Shown: piece after piece, positions 1-8,086 of the stretch
Position numbering within the stretch: position 1 is the first letter of the stretch
Layout of the letters: the number at the start of each line of letters is the position of its first letter
Source of the DNA: Candidatus Omnitrophota bacterium
GTDB taxonomy: Bacteria; Omnitrophota; Gorgyraeia; Zapsychrales; Zapsychraceae
Direction: 5' to 3'
Length of the DNA: 32,264 nt
NCBI GenBank assembly: GCA_023247445.1
Contig: JAHFGL010000016.1
Span: 1 to 32,264 of the forward strand
Translations under genes and position numbers: made by a program
Notes under the pieces: model-generated
The model's database searches: none
Told to the model about the DNA's origin: nothing
The model's input: only the letters and a program-made list of their open reading frames with translations

Positions 1-3000
1 AGTCTTATGGATGGGAGATTGTTGACAGAGTTGAAGATATAATTTCTGAGAATAGTGGTAATCCTGCAATTAACGGAGAAGTCTCAAAATTTCGCGATAC
101 GGTAAAAATTCTTGCGGATGTTCGCGACCCCGCGATGCTGACGGTTAACAAGGACGGGCAGATTGCACATCAGAATCGTTTGGACAAAAACCACTATGAT
201 CTTCCGCTGGAGAGGTTTGGAGTTTCGGGAGTAAATATAATTGATGATTTACGTGCATCAGCTCGAGAAGCTTTAGGAGAAGATCCTCTCATCGCTGCCT
301 ACGGCTCATCGACATATGCGCTTACCCCTCAGGGAAAAATTGATTGGAATAAGATAACTGATATTGATTTACGAATACATGCAACGGCTATGACCGCGCA
401 ATCCTACGATAAGATTATGGTTAATCTCTATCGATTTCTTATTGAAAAGTTAGGAGCAAAAGGGGTGTTTGCCGAAAACATAAATAATGGTAACGAAGCT
501 ATAAGAGCTCAGGCTATGAAAGAATGGGGGATCCGGGATCAAAAGACCGGGAAGGTTATAAAAATTCATTTACAAATGTCAAATTACGATGAACTTTTTG
601 ATAAAGATTATATTGGTTACCGAACATATAGTTTTCTGGAATCATATTTTGGTAACACAGATGAGTTAAATAAAGTTTTGAATGCGCAAGGCGTAGAAAA
701 TATTATCGATCTACAGCTTCAATATTATAAAAATACACTTGAGGAAGTTAAGGAGGCAAGTACATCTATCTTTAGAGACAAGACACGCTTAATAAAATCT
801 TTATACCAACTATATTGGCTTACCGGGCAAACCAGACAAGGCCGATTTTTATTAGATACGCTGGAAGAACTTGGAATTTTATCTGGTATTCGCGATCGTC
901 GATATCAATTTGAATTTGAACGAAGGTTTGTGACTGATTTTAAGACGGCCGCATCGAAATTATCAACGGATTTAGAAAATGGAACAGCGCGAAAGTTATT
1001 GGAACAACAAGTTTTAACGGACAATGCGATGTTCAGTGCCTCGCAATGGAAACAATTAAGAATTGAACCAGGGATAGATGTCGAAGAGGTTAAAGCAAAT
1101 CTTCGTGAGATTAAAAGAAACATTAATTATACCAATAGCGATCTTGACCCCGACCAAAGAAAATATAATACAGATGATTTTAGTGATCAAATCATCGAGC
1201 AATACGGTGATGCCATCGATATTTTTAATAAAGTCATTCTTAATGGTCCAATGGATGCCGACGGATTAGAACGAGTTTTCTTAGGCTTCCATGAAGCCTT
1301 TGGAAAAGATATTGTTAGAGAAGCTGGAAATTTTGGAGATCCAAGGGATCGTAGAATTGTGCATGAATTATTTACAGATTTATTTGCTGATAAGTTTGAT
1401 CAAGAACTCAAGAGCGATCCAATAGCGGTGGCCGCTGATTTCTATGTCACCTTAGTCAATCTTCAATCTTTTCATGACGGAAATAAACGTAATGCAAATC
1501 TTATTATGAATTACATTTTATTAAAATCTGGATATACGCCTTTTGTTCTTTCTCTAGATAATGCCAAAGAATTCGCGAGCATTGTTTTGCCTCATGATGA
1601 CGAATATGACATTGATAAAGAAAAATTTGAAGAGTTCTTAAGGGAGAACGTTCGTCTACGCGACCCCGCGATGCTGACGAAGATTCCAATTGTAAAATTA
1701 ATAAGCAAAAGTGGTTTCAAAAATCTGCCAATTTCTCCACTCAATGCCAAATCTCAAATGCGTCTAGATGACGCCAAGCGTATGTTTGCTCGGTATGACG
1801 AAGATAATTGGATTGATTTAAATACTAATCAGCCAAATATTTTAGTCATTGGTGGGATTAGGGAAGAACTTGAATTTTTATTTAAACGCTATCCTAACGC
1901 CACTATTAGCGTTGTTAATCTTAATGAAGAATATTTAACAGAAATCCAAACGGCCTATCAAGGCTCGGAGTTGGCCAGAAGAATTAAATTGTTTTTGGCT
2001 GATGCCAGGACATTGCCTGTTGATCAGTTTCCCGATAAGTCTTATGATTTAACATTTGCCAATGGCGTGGATGAATCAGGTTTTGATCCAACATCAGCCA
2101 GAGAATTTGTAACACGCATCAAATTTATGAAGGATATTATTGCCCAAGAAATACGGTTACTTAAGCCGAGTGGAGTGATGTATCACAATACAATGGATCC
2201 AAAGGATTTCTTTGATTCGGCAATAAGAGAAGGCGTCCTTATACCTCTGCCCCCTAAAAGTTATCCGTTATTTCTAAGAAAAGCTTCCGACCTCGCGATG
2301 TTGACTCAAGTAACGTTTACACTAAAGAAAGACGACGGGCTTTATGTAAAATTGCCGGATGATACTGATCCTTTGGGCAAACGAAATCCCATAACAGTTT
2401 TTGCTAAAGATGGACATGATTTGCTTCATCTAATTATTGCCAAGCATGGTGAAAGTTTTGTGGTTGATTTTCTGGCCCAAGTAGCCGCAGGTAATCGAGG
2501 ACGTGAATTACCCGCTGCTAATCAAAAGCGCTTGGATGAAGAGATTTTAGTAAGAGGACTTCGTGATTATGTTTCAGCGTTTCAAGAGAATAATGCTACT
2601 AAGGCCCAAGAAGTTCTCGATCGTTTAATGGCCAGTGTAAATTTAAAAGATTTTGAATTGGATGAGGAAAAATTTTTATCCGCGGCAGCAGATTTAATGG
2701 CACAGAGAGAAATTTTGGCGAAGGACGGACAGGTTAGTTTTACCTTTAAACAAAAGCAATCTGACCAATTCGAGGGCGTACCTGTGTTTACGAAGATTGA
2801 CGAGTCGGCAGTCGCTCCCCAATCCGTTGGTGAGGACGAGTCGCTGCTGGGAACTCAACAGAAGCGGCTGATGATGGATACGTATGGATACTTTCGATCT
2901 TTAACAGCAAAACAAATTATAGATGAATTAGGAGAAGGGTATGAAAAATTAAAAGCTGAATTGAGAACAGTTTCCCCAGACTATTTGTCAGACGCCATGG

Positions 3001-4334
3001 CACAAAAGTTACGCGAGATTATTGTTGGAGTCACCGCTAAAGTTAGATTTGGTGAAAAGTCTATTAACGCACTTATGTTAGCAGCGGCAAAGGCAAGATT
3101 AAAGCAGTTAGGACTTCCAGCCACTGAAGATTATTCAAAAGCCAAAGCCGCTATTATAGAGAAGGAACAAACGTTAAACCAAAAATTATTTGCGCAAAGG
3201 CAAAAAGCTAAAACGGATATCGAAGAATATTTCCATGGGCAAGAGCCTTTAGAGGAAATCGCTGAAGCTATGGATGGGGGAATTATCAAAGATTTTATTT
3301 ATAACGCTATGTTTGATAGTTTAATTATAAAAAGTGAAGAATCTAGAATCCATTTAGCGGAGATTATTGATGTTTTAGATGCTAAATCAATAGTGCTTTT
3401 AATGAGCGCAGTTAGGAAGGTTGTCGGAGACAGAGCAAAGAAAGTCCCGGGGCAAGTGGACGAGTCGATGCTGACATTGAAACAACAATATATTAATCAA
3501 TTTCGTGAATTAGGAATTAGAATTCTAGATCAAACGATTGCCAGTGGCAGTATCTTTTTTGAACCAGGCGGAGTCCAACCTGCCTATGGAGACGTGGAAT
3601 ATTTTAAATCCAATGAGCTCATTATGCATTTGGCTCCTTCAACGACGATTGATTTAATCGCCGTTATGAGAGAATTAGGGGAGGGTAAAGCACTTCGCCA
3701 GTTAAGAGATCAAGGGTTTAAACGTATCTATTTACCTGTCCATACACCGCAGATGCAAAGTTTAGTTAGAAGAATGGCGGCTAAATTAAATGTTGATTTA
3801 ACTCCAGAGTTTGAACTAACGACTAATCATGAAAAATATTTAAATGGAAGTAGGGTTGATTATGAAGAGAAGGCCAAAAGCCAACCAGATGTATTTTCTC
3901 CAACATCAGATTATTTTACGTCACAATTATTTTATATCGACTTGGATCCAGCACTAGTAACACAAGAACCTAAGCTGCGACAAAGTCAAGCGGCTGCAGT
4001 AACAGCGCCACCTCAAAATCAAGATTCGCAAAACGTCGGTGGTATTAACTTAAATCCAGCATTGCTTGATTTGCAAATTAAGCGTGACGGCAACGGCATT
4101 CCGCTGCCGATGGAATCTCAGGATTGGCAGAATATGCAAATCGAGGGATTTGTCCCCATTATTATTAATGTCGTGCCGGTCTCCAACTTGCCGATGCTCT
4201 TGGGCGTTAACGAAAGCCAAGAAGAGAAACCCTTTAATTCTGCGCAAGACACCAAGCCGCAAAATTTAAGTTATGATTTTGACCGAAACAAAAGAATGAG
4301 CTTCGTGTTTAATAAACTAGGCGTTACAATGTAA
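1..4334 (+). CDS. Giant multidomain protein, 3' part (Omnitrophota-type), 5' end outside window
   Basis: The reading frame is open to the left edge, so the ATG at 135 is internal and the real start lies upstream. Numbered from that ATG, the domains are as follows. Residues ~45-240 are nucleotidyltransferase-like (YGSS, then DIDLR); the third acidic residue is not obvious. Residues ~330-505 resemble Fic/DOC (QSFHDGNKR, 444-452), with Gln where Fic has its catalytic His. Residues ~535-710 resemble a class I methyltransferase (ILVIGG, ADARTLP, YDLTFANG, LLKPSGVMYH). Two helical regions follow, then an uncharacterised domain at ~1120-1270. The tail (GGINLNPALLDLQIKRDGNG, EGFVPIIINVVP) is one I recall from large Omnitrophota proteins. 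Domains are bounded by D-x-A-M-L-T or D-E-S-M-L-T linkers at 509-515, 719-723, 889-903 and 1109-1114, and again just upstream of residue 1. Cellular role and substrates are unknown; the domain calls are by eye. Confidence 0.85.
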   Translation, partial: SYGWEIVDRVEDIISENSGNPAINGEVSKFRDTVKILADVRDPAMLTVNKDGQIAHQNRLDKNHYDLPLERFGVSGVNIIDDLRASAREALGEDPLIAAYGSSTYALTPQGKIDWNKITDIDLRIHATAMTAQSYDKIMVNLYRFLIEKLGAKGVFAENINNGNEAIRAQAMKEWGIRDQKTGKVIKIHLQMSNYDELFDKDYIGYRTYSFLESYFGNTDELNKVLNAQGVENIIDLQLQYYKNTLEEVKEASTSIFRDKTRLIKSLYQLYWLTGQTRQGRFLLDTLEELGILSGIRDRRYQFEFERRFVTDFKTAASKLSTDLENGTARKLLEQQVLTDNAMFSASQWKQLRIEPGIDVEEVKANLREIKRNINYTNSDLDPDQRKYNTDDFSDQIIEQYGDAIDIFNKVILNGPMDADGLERVFLGFHEAFGKDIVREAGNFGDPRDRRIVHELFTDLFADKFDQELKSDPIAVAADFYVTLVNLQSFHDGNKRNANLIMNYILLKSGYTPFVLSLDNAKEFASIVLPHDDEYDIDKEKFEEFLRENVRLRDPAMLTKIPIVKLISKSGFKNLPISPLNAKSQMRLDDAKRMFARYDEDNWIDLNTNQPNILVIGGIREELEFLFKRYPNATISVVNLNEEYLTEIQTAYQGSELARRIKLFLADARTLPVDQFPDKSYDLTFANGVDESGFDPTSAREFVTRIKFMKDIIAQEIRLLKPSGVMYHNTMDPKDFFDSAIREGVLIPLPPKSYPLFLRKASDLAMLTQVTFTLKKDDGLYVKLPDDTDPLGKRNPITVFAKDGHDLLHLIIAKHGESFVVDFLAQVAAGNRGRELPAANQKRLDEEILVRGLRDYVSAFQENNATKAQEVLDRLMASVNLKDFELDEEKFLSAAADLMAQREILAKDGQVSFTFKQKQSDQFEGVPVFTKIDESAVAPQSVGEDESLLGTQQKRLMMDTYGYFRSLTAKQIIDELGEGYEKLKAELRTVSPDYLSDAMAQKLREIIVGVTAKVRFGEKSINALMLAAAKARLKQLGLPATEDYSKAKAAIIEKEQTLNQKLFAQRQKAKTDIEEYFHGQEPLEEIAEAMDGGIIKDFIYNAMFDSLIIKSEESRIHLAEIIDVLDAKSIVLLMSAVRKVVGDRAKKVPGQVDESMLTLKQQYINQFRELGIRILDQTIASGSIFFEPGGVQPAYGDVEYFKSNELIMHLAPSTTIDLIAVMRELGEGKALRQLRDQGFKRIYLPVHTPQMQSLVRRMAAKLNVDLTPEFELTTNHEKYLNGSRVDYEEKAKSQPDVFSPTSDYFTSQLFYIDLDPALVTQEPKLRQSQAAAVTAPPQNQDSQNVGGINLNPALLDLQIKRDGNGIPLPMESQDWQNMQIEGFVPIIINVVPVSNLPMLLGVNESQEEKPFNSAQDTKPQNLSYDFDRNKRMSFVFNKLGVTM
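123..143 (+). repeat. Interdomain linker DNA repeat, copy 1 (RDPAMLT)
   Basis: This 21-base coding stretch for RDPAMLT is identical, base for base, to 1659-1679. It is much richer in G+C than the surrounding gene. It sits between domains of the giant protein and belongs to a looser family of linkers with the pattern D-x-A/S-M/L-L-T. Confidence 0.7.
1659..1679 (+). repeat. Interdomain linker DNA repeat, copy 2 (RDPAMLT)
   Basis: This is identical over 21 bases to 123-143 and separates the Fic-like region from the methyltransferase-like region. Diverged relatives are at 2286-2306 (SDLAMLT), 2799-2813 (DESAV), 2835-2855 (DESLLGT) and 3459-3476 (DESMLT). The last three share the 9-mer GACGAGTCG. 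Confidence 0.7.
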
Positions 4335-4373
4335 ATGGTTTAAAAACACGAAAGGCCGCCTTCAAGCGAGCCT

Positions 4374-4410
4374 CGTCATTTCCTCTCTAAAGGAAATGGA
4401 AAAAATGACG
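4374..4410 (+). promoter_or_regulatory. Leader hairpin before the small secreted protein
   Basis: A perfect 8-bp stem (CATTTCCT with AGGAAATG, 6-base loop) lies in the 5' flank. CGTCATT at 4374-4380 can instead pair with AATGACG at 4404-4410, directly before the GGGAG ribosome-binding site. The two pairings share CATT and exclude each other. It might modulate translation of the following gene; that is inference only. No T-run follows, so a terminator is unlikely. Confidence 0.4.
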
Positions 4411-4421
4411 GGAGATTCACA

Positions 4422-5012
4422 ATGAATAAGAAAGTTTTGACACTCATCATGGTTGGTCTGTTAGCCGTTCCAGTTTTAAGTTGGGCGGAAAAGGATGAAG
4501 CTTCTAAGGGACATCGTAAAGAAATGAAGGCCAAGGTGGCTGCTCATCGCCAAGAAAAAAAAGAAGAGAACAAGGCTTTTCGCGAAACACTCAAAGACAA
4601 AACTCCGCAAGAACGAGCTCAGGCAATGTTGGAACATCGTAAAGCCGAACATCAAGAGCAGATAGCATTTCAAGAAAATAATTACAATGAGCGACTGACT
4701 CATTTAAAAGAAAATTTAGCCAATAACAAGAAATTAAGCGAAGAACAAAAAAGCGAGCTGCTTAGTTCATTTGAGAAAAATCACCAAGAGAATGTCGCTT
4801 TTCGTGAAAATCAATATCAAGAGAATATTAGCTTTATAGAAAGTTTAGCTAACAATCCCAACTTAACTCAAGAACAAGCTCGTGAAGCAATGAAGGCGCA
4901 TCGTCAAGAGCAGAAGAGCGAAAACCAAGAGTTCTTTAAATCTCAGCGTAAAGAAGTTAAATCCAAACGAGATCAGATGCGCTCGCAAGTTAAGGATGAC
5001 AATAAAGATTAG
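4422..5012 (+). CDS. Small exported, charged helical protein
   Basis: The 196-residue protein starts with a clear Sec signal peptide (positive N-terminus, hydrophobic core, likely cleavage after LSWA at ~22). The mature part is almost entirely helical and rich in Glu, Lys, Gln and Asn, with no Cys. It contains internal repeats around HQEQIAFQENNYNE and HQENVAFRENQYQENISF, and a repeated ANN-x-x-L-(T/S)-(E/Q)-E/Q-Q turn that resembles the helix starts of Spy/CpxP-type periplasmic chaperones. That resemblance is weak and I do not assign the family. The start is well placed, 7-8 bases after GGGAG. A strong terminator follows, so the gene looks like its own transcription unit, expressed to the periplasm. 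Confidence 0.85.
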   Translation: MNKKVLTLIMVGLLAVPVLSWAEKDEASKGHRKEMKAKVAAHRQEKKEENKAFRETLKDKTPQERAQAMLEHRKAEHQEQIAFQENNYNERLTHLKENLANNKKLSEEQKSELLSSFEKNHQENVAFRENQYQENISFIESLANNPNLTQEQAREAMKAHRQEQKSENQEFFKSQRKEVKSKRDQMRSQVKDDNKD

Positions 5013-5023
5013 TAAATGTTTTT

Positions 5024-5060
5024 AACCCCTTGTGGTTCTTTCTCACAAGGGGTTTCGTTT
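5024..5060 (+). terminator. Rho-independent terminator
   Basis: AACCCCTTGTG (5024-5034) pairs perfectly with CACAAGGGGTT (5044-5054) over 11 bp around a 9-base loop, followed by TTCGTTT. It closes the transcription unit of the preceding small exported protein. Confidence 0.85.
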
Positions 5061-5087
5061 GCATTTTCAAAATGCGTCATATATACT
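5059..5087 (+). promoter_or_regulatory. Sigma70-like promoter (TTGCAT-N17-TATACT)
   Basis: A -35 box TTGCAT (5059-5064) and a -10 box TATACT (5082-5087) are separated by exactly 17 bases. They lie just after the terminator and about 33 bases before the next start codon. Confidence 0.65.
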
Positions 5088-5119
5088 TTCGTTAAATATT
5101 ATTTGAAAGGATTGATGTG

Positions 5120-5494
5120 ATGCCTAGAAATAGAAATTATATAAAAGTTATCATTATTGGACTTACTCTTTGTACCTTTGGCGTAACCCCCAGCTATGCT
5201 CAGTTCAAGAAGCGCAATGTCTTTGAGGCTTTGGGAGATAGTATTAAAAATTTCCAAACTAAAATGCAAGAAAACAAGGCCAAGCAAAGTGAACTTAAAG
5301 GAAAGTTGGCCGATCAAAAAGCCGATCAAGAATCATCCAGAAATAAATTGAAAGACATGAATAGTAGAGCGCAACGATCAATTGATGATGCACGGCACCA
5401 ACGTAAAGCTGCCGAGGATAGTATGCGGCGCGCCAAGATTATGCAAGATCAGCAACGGCAGATGTTCGACAGTAATAGGCGAAGCCGTCATTAG
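5120..5494 (+). CDS. Small exported coiled-coil protein
   Basis: About 124 residues. A signal peptide (hydrophobic core VIIIGLTLCTFGV, likely cleavage after SYA) precedes a charged, Gln/Lys/Arg-rich helical region (~35-124) that probably forms a coiled coil. The track starts at GTG 5117. I prefer the ATG at 5120 because it lies 8 bases after GAAAGGA, a better spacing than the 5 bases to the GTG. It resembles its upstream neighbour in general design (signal peptide plus charged helix) but not in sequence repeats. The family was not recognised. It has its own promoter and probably acts outside the inner membrane. Confidence 0.8.
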   Translation: MPRNRNYIKVIIIGLTLCTFGVTPSYAQFKKRNVFEALGDSIKNFQTKMQENKAKQSELKGKLADQKADQESSRNKLKDMNSRAQRSIDDARHQRKAAEDSMRRAKIMQDQQRQMFDSNRRSRH

Positions 5495-5510
5495 TTTTAC
5501 ACCTTTGCCC

Positions 5511-5538
5511 TTGTTCCAACCAAAATTTGGGATAAAAT
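5511..5538 (+). promoter_or_regulatory. Promoter of xseA (TTGTTC-N16-TAAAAT)
   Basis: TTGTTC (5511-5516) and TAAAAT (5533-5538) are 16 bases apart. Only AGCCCC separates the -10 box from the ATG at 5545, so transcription should begin at or almost at the start codon. The string TAaAATAGCCCC recurs as TAAGATAGCCCC before gcvT. Confidence 0.55.
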
Positions 5539-5544
5539 AGCCCC

Positions 5545-6849
5545 ATGTCCCAAGATGTTTTAAAAGTTTCAGAACTCAACCAATTCATCAAAGACGTTAT
5601 CAATTCAGGATTCCCTCAAGCCATTTGGGTCTGTGGAGAGATTCAAGGTTATGATCGCAATAAAGATCGAACCCATGTTTTTTTTGAACTTGTCGAAAAA
5701 GATCCCAATTCCAAAGACATCGTGGCCCGCATCGGACTTGTTATCTTCGCCAATCGTAAATTTCAAATCGAAAGTGTTTTAAGGCGCAGTGAAAATGCTT
5801 TTGCGCTTAAAGATGACATTGAGGTTAAGTTTGCCTGCAAAGTAGATTTTTATGCACCGCATGGCGCGGTTCGACTCATTGTCGAAGACATTGATCCAAC
5901 ATATACGCTTGGAAAGATTGCCCAGGAAAAGCAACGGCTCATTACGCTTTTAAAAGAGAAGGGTGTTCTTGATAAAAATAAAGAACTGAAGTTACCGACA
6001 GTTGCGCTTAATATTGGACTCATTACCGCCTATGATTCCGCCGCCTATAATGATTTTATTTCGGAGCTACAGAAAAGTGGGATTGGTTTTAAAATTTATT
6101 TACGGGATAGTTTGATGCAGGGCAAAAAGGCAGAAGCGGATATCGTAAAAGCCATTGATAAACTTAATCGAGTTAGCGCGCTTGATGTGATTGTCATTAC
6201 CCGCGGTGGTGGGTCGATTTCAGATTTGAGTTGTTTTGATAGTCAATTGATCGCGGAAAGAATCGCGGCATCAAACTTTCCTGTTCTTAGTGGCATTGGA
6301 CACGAGATTAATACAACCATCACCGATTTAGCCGCGCATACGTATGCCAAAACGCCGACGGCCATTGCCCAATTTCTGGTTGGGTCTGTCCAAAACTTTT
6401 TAAACACGCTTAATGAACAGGGAAGTAAAATTGTCGAGCTGGCAGAGAACATGATTGATCGAGAGCGGCAGCGCTTAAAAGATGCCGCTGTGAATTTACA
6501 AAACACAACCAGACATTTTTTAAAAGAACACAATGAACAAATCATCCGTATTGAGGAAGTGATTCGGCATAAACCGGAGAATATTTTGGCTAAGGAACGA
6601 TCGTTGCTTACGAATAGTCAGGAAATTCTAAAGAAAGTTATTAAGACGCGTTTGCAAAACGATCAGTGCAAATTGGAAAGTTATCGCAAGATTATTGACA
6701 TTGTGCATCCGGCTAATACAATGAAGCGCGGGTTTAGCATCACCCGTAATAGTCAGGGGAAGGTGGTCAAAGTGGTGAAGGATGTTCGAGCGAAAGAACA
6801 GCTGACGACAGAGTTGATGGATGGAGTAGTTCGAAGTGAAGTGAAATAG
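5545..6849 (+). CDS. xseA: Exodeoxyribonuclease VII large subunit
   Basis: The large subunit of exonuclease VII degrades single-stranded DNA to oligonucleotides in repair; several small XseB subunits bind it. The 434 residues match the usual family length. The N-terminal OB-fold (~5-105; SELNQFIKDVI, VWVCGEIQGY) is followed by the catalytic core with DVIVITRGGGSISDLSCFDS (~213-232), VLSGIGHEINTTITDLAAHTYAKTPTAIA (~248-277), a long coiled-coil arm (~285-365) that holds XseB in characterised enzymes, and a C-terminal MKRGFSITRN segment. No ribosome-binding site precedes the ATG and a -10 box lies 7 bases upstream, so the mRNA is probably leaderless or nearly so. xseB follows after a palindromic repeat. 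Confidence 0.96.
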   Translation: MSQDVLKVSELNQFIKDVINSGFPQAIWVCGEIQGYDRNKDRTHVFFELVEKDPNSKDIVARIGLVIFANRKFQIESVLRRSENAFALKDDIEVKFACKVDFYAPHGAVRLIVEDIDPTYTLGKIAQEKQRLITLLKEKGVLDKNKELKLPTVALNIGLITAYDSAAYNDFISELQKSGIGFKIYLRDSLMQGKKAEADIVKAIDKLNRVSALDVIVITRGGGSISDLSCFDSQLIAERIAASNFPVLSGIGHEINTTITDLAAHTYAKTPTAIAQFLVGSVQNFLNTLNEQGSKIVELAENMIDRERQRLKDAAVNLQNTTRHFLKEHNEQIIRIEEVIRHKPENILAKERSLLTNSQEILKKVIKTRLQNDQCKLESYRKIIDIVHPANTMKRGFSITRNSQGKVVKVVKDVRAKEQLTTELMDGVVRSEVK

Positions 6850-6857
6850 TTTTTATC

Positions 6858-6938
6858 CGTCATTCTGAGCACCACAGGTGCGAAGAATCCCAAAACATTT
6901 AAGAAATTCTGAGATCCTTCACTTCGTTCAGGATGACG
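6858..6938. repeat. 81-bp palindromic dispersed repeat, copy A
   Basis: An imperfect palindrome starting CGTCATTCTGAG and ending CAGGATGACG, with the core TAAGAAATTCTGAGATCCTTC. It has the same length (81 bp) as the copy at 20772-20852 and about 67 identical positions by hand count. It lies between xseA and xseB, which are often adjacent, so it has probably inserted there. The type (CGTCATTCTGAGC...GGATGACG) is common as a dispersed repeat in many bacterial genomes. Confidence 0.85.
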
Positions 6939-6962
6939 TGAAGATGTTTATAGGAGAATAAT

Positions 6963-7169
6963 ATGGCCGAAAGCAAATATAGTAAATCGATCAAGAAGCT
7001 GGAAGAAATTATTGAGAGGATCGAGAACGAAGAAATTGATGTCGATGAATTATCCGACAAGGTCAAAGAAGCCGTTACGCTGATTAAAGATTGTAAGAGC
7101 AAGATTGAGAAGGCGGAGTTTGAAGTTAAGAAAGTTGTCGAAGATTTTGACATTGAAGAGAAAGAGTAA
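6963..7169 (+). CDS. xseB: Exodeoxyribonuclease VII small subunit
   Basis: This 68-residue protein is the small partner of XseA. It has the typical family pattern: KYSKSIKKLEEIIERIENEEIDVDELSDKVKEA, then a second helix GxxLIKxCKSKIEKAE-like (TLIKDCKSKIEKAEFEVKKV). Two antiparallel helices form the domain that packs against the XseA arm. An ATAGGAG site stands 6-7 bases before the ATG. It lies in the same direction as xseA, about 110 bases downstream across the palindromic repeat, and 8 bases before the next gene, so xseA, xseB and the isomerase-like gene may form one transcription unit. Confidence 0.93.
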   Translation: MAESKYSKSIKKLEEIIERIENEEIDVDELSDKVKEAVTLIKDCKSKIEKAEFEVKKVVEDFDIEEKE

Positions 7170-7177
7170 CGTTAAGT

Positions 7178-8086
7178 ATGCTATCAATCTCCACCTCTTG
7201 GAACTCCAACGCTGATACCAACTGGCAAGAATGGTTAACTCAAATCAAAGATTTGGGTTTAAATTCTATTGAGCTCAGCTATACCCTCAGCGACACTCAG
7301 TTAAAATCAATTGAAGCGTTAATTAAAACGATGCACATCAGTGTTTCGAGCATCCACAATTTTTGTCCAATTCCTAACGATGAACCCTCACCGCGGCATG
7401 TCTCGAATTATTATCGATTGTCTTCTCTTGATGATCGGGAGCGCGCGCAGGCGATTAAGTGGACTAAAATTTGCATCGACACCGCTGTTCGCGTTGGCGC
7501 AAAGGTTGTTGTTATTCACGCCGGGACGCTTGAGCTTGCTGATGACCCATCGATTGTTCTTATTAAATTATTTAAGGAAGGAAAAAAGGATTCGGATGAA
7601 TTTAAACAAGCCAGGGAAAGATTAATCGCGGTTCGAGAAGCGCATCGCGCTCCGTATATCAAAGCGCTTGAAAAAAGTTTGTTTGAGGTTGTCAACTATG
7701 CGAAGCAAAAAGAAATCAAGATCGGTTTAGAAACACGTTATTATCCGATTGAAATGCCTAATTATGATGAGATCGATTATTTTTTAAATCTCTTTGGTTC
7801 GTATGGAATGTATTATTGGCATGATGTTGGACACGCCCAGATGCAACAGAAACTTGGACTCGCGCAGCATAAAGATTTCTTAAGCCGATATAAAGACCGT
7901 ATGATTGGTGTTCATCTGCACGGAATGAAAGAGGCGCGCGATCATTTGGCCCCGTTTGACGGAGATCTCGATCTGACGGAAATTCTTCCACTACTCAAAG
8001 ATAATATTTATCGTGTGATCGAAGCCCGATATGCCACACTTGAGCAAATCAAAACAGCTGTCGATAAATTAAGTACCCGCAAGTGA
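7178..8086 (+). CDS. Sugar phosphate isomerase/epimerase-like TIM-barrel protein
   Basis: 302 residues with the layout of the xylose isomerase-like TIM barrel (AP endonuclease 2 family). Probable metal ligands are in VVVIHAGTLE (~109-118), IGLETRYYP (~182-190), YYWHDVGHAQ (~213-222) and GVHLHGMKEARDH (~246-258), ending with VIEAR. These His/Glu/Asp positions are where such enzymes bind a divalent metal and isomerise or epimerise a sugar. The substrate cannot be told from sequence; an endonuclease IV-like role is less likely given the length and lack of the nine-ligand pattern. The ATG is 8 bases after xseB and has no good ribosome-binding site. The 3' end overlaps the GTG of the membrane glycosyltransferase by 4 bases. 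Confidence 0.8.
   Translation: MLSISTSWNSNADTNWQEWLTQIKDLGLNSIELSYTLSDTQLKSIEALIKTMHISVSSIHNFCPIPNDEPSPRHVSNYYRLSSLDDRERAQAIKWTKICIDTAVRVGAKVVVIHAGTLELADDPSIVLIKLFKEGKKDSDEFKQARERLIAVREAHRAPYIKALEKSLFEVVNYAKQKEIKIGLETRYYPIEMPNYDEIDYFLNLFGSYGMYYWHDVGHAQMQQKLGLAQHKDFLSRYKDRMIGVHLHGMKEARDHLAPFDGDLDLTEILPLLKDNIYRVIEARYATLEQIKTAVDKLSTRK

Noticed and set aside
135-137. ATG at 135 as the true start of the giant gene
   Set aside because: The frame is open to the window edge and the upstream codons encode a normal protein ending in the same RDPAMLT linker.
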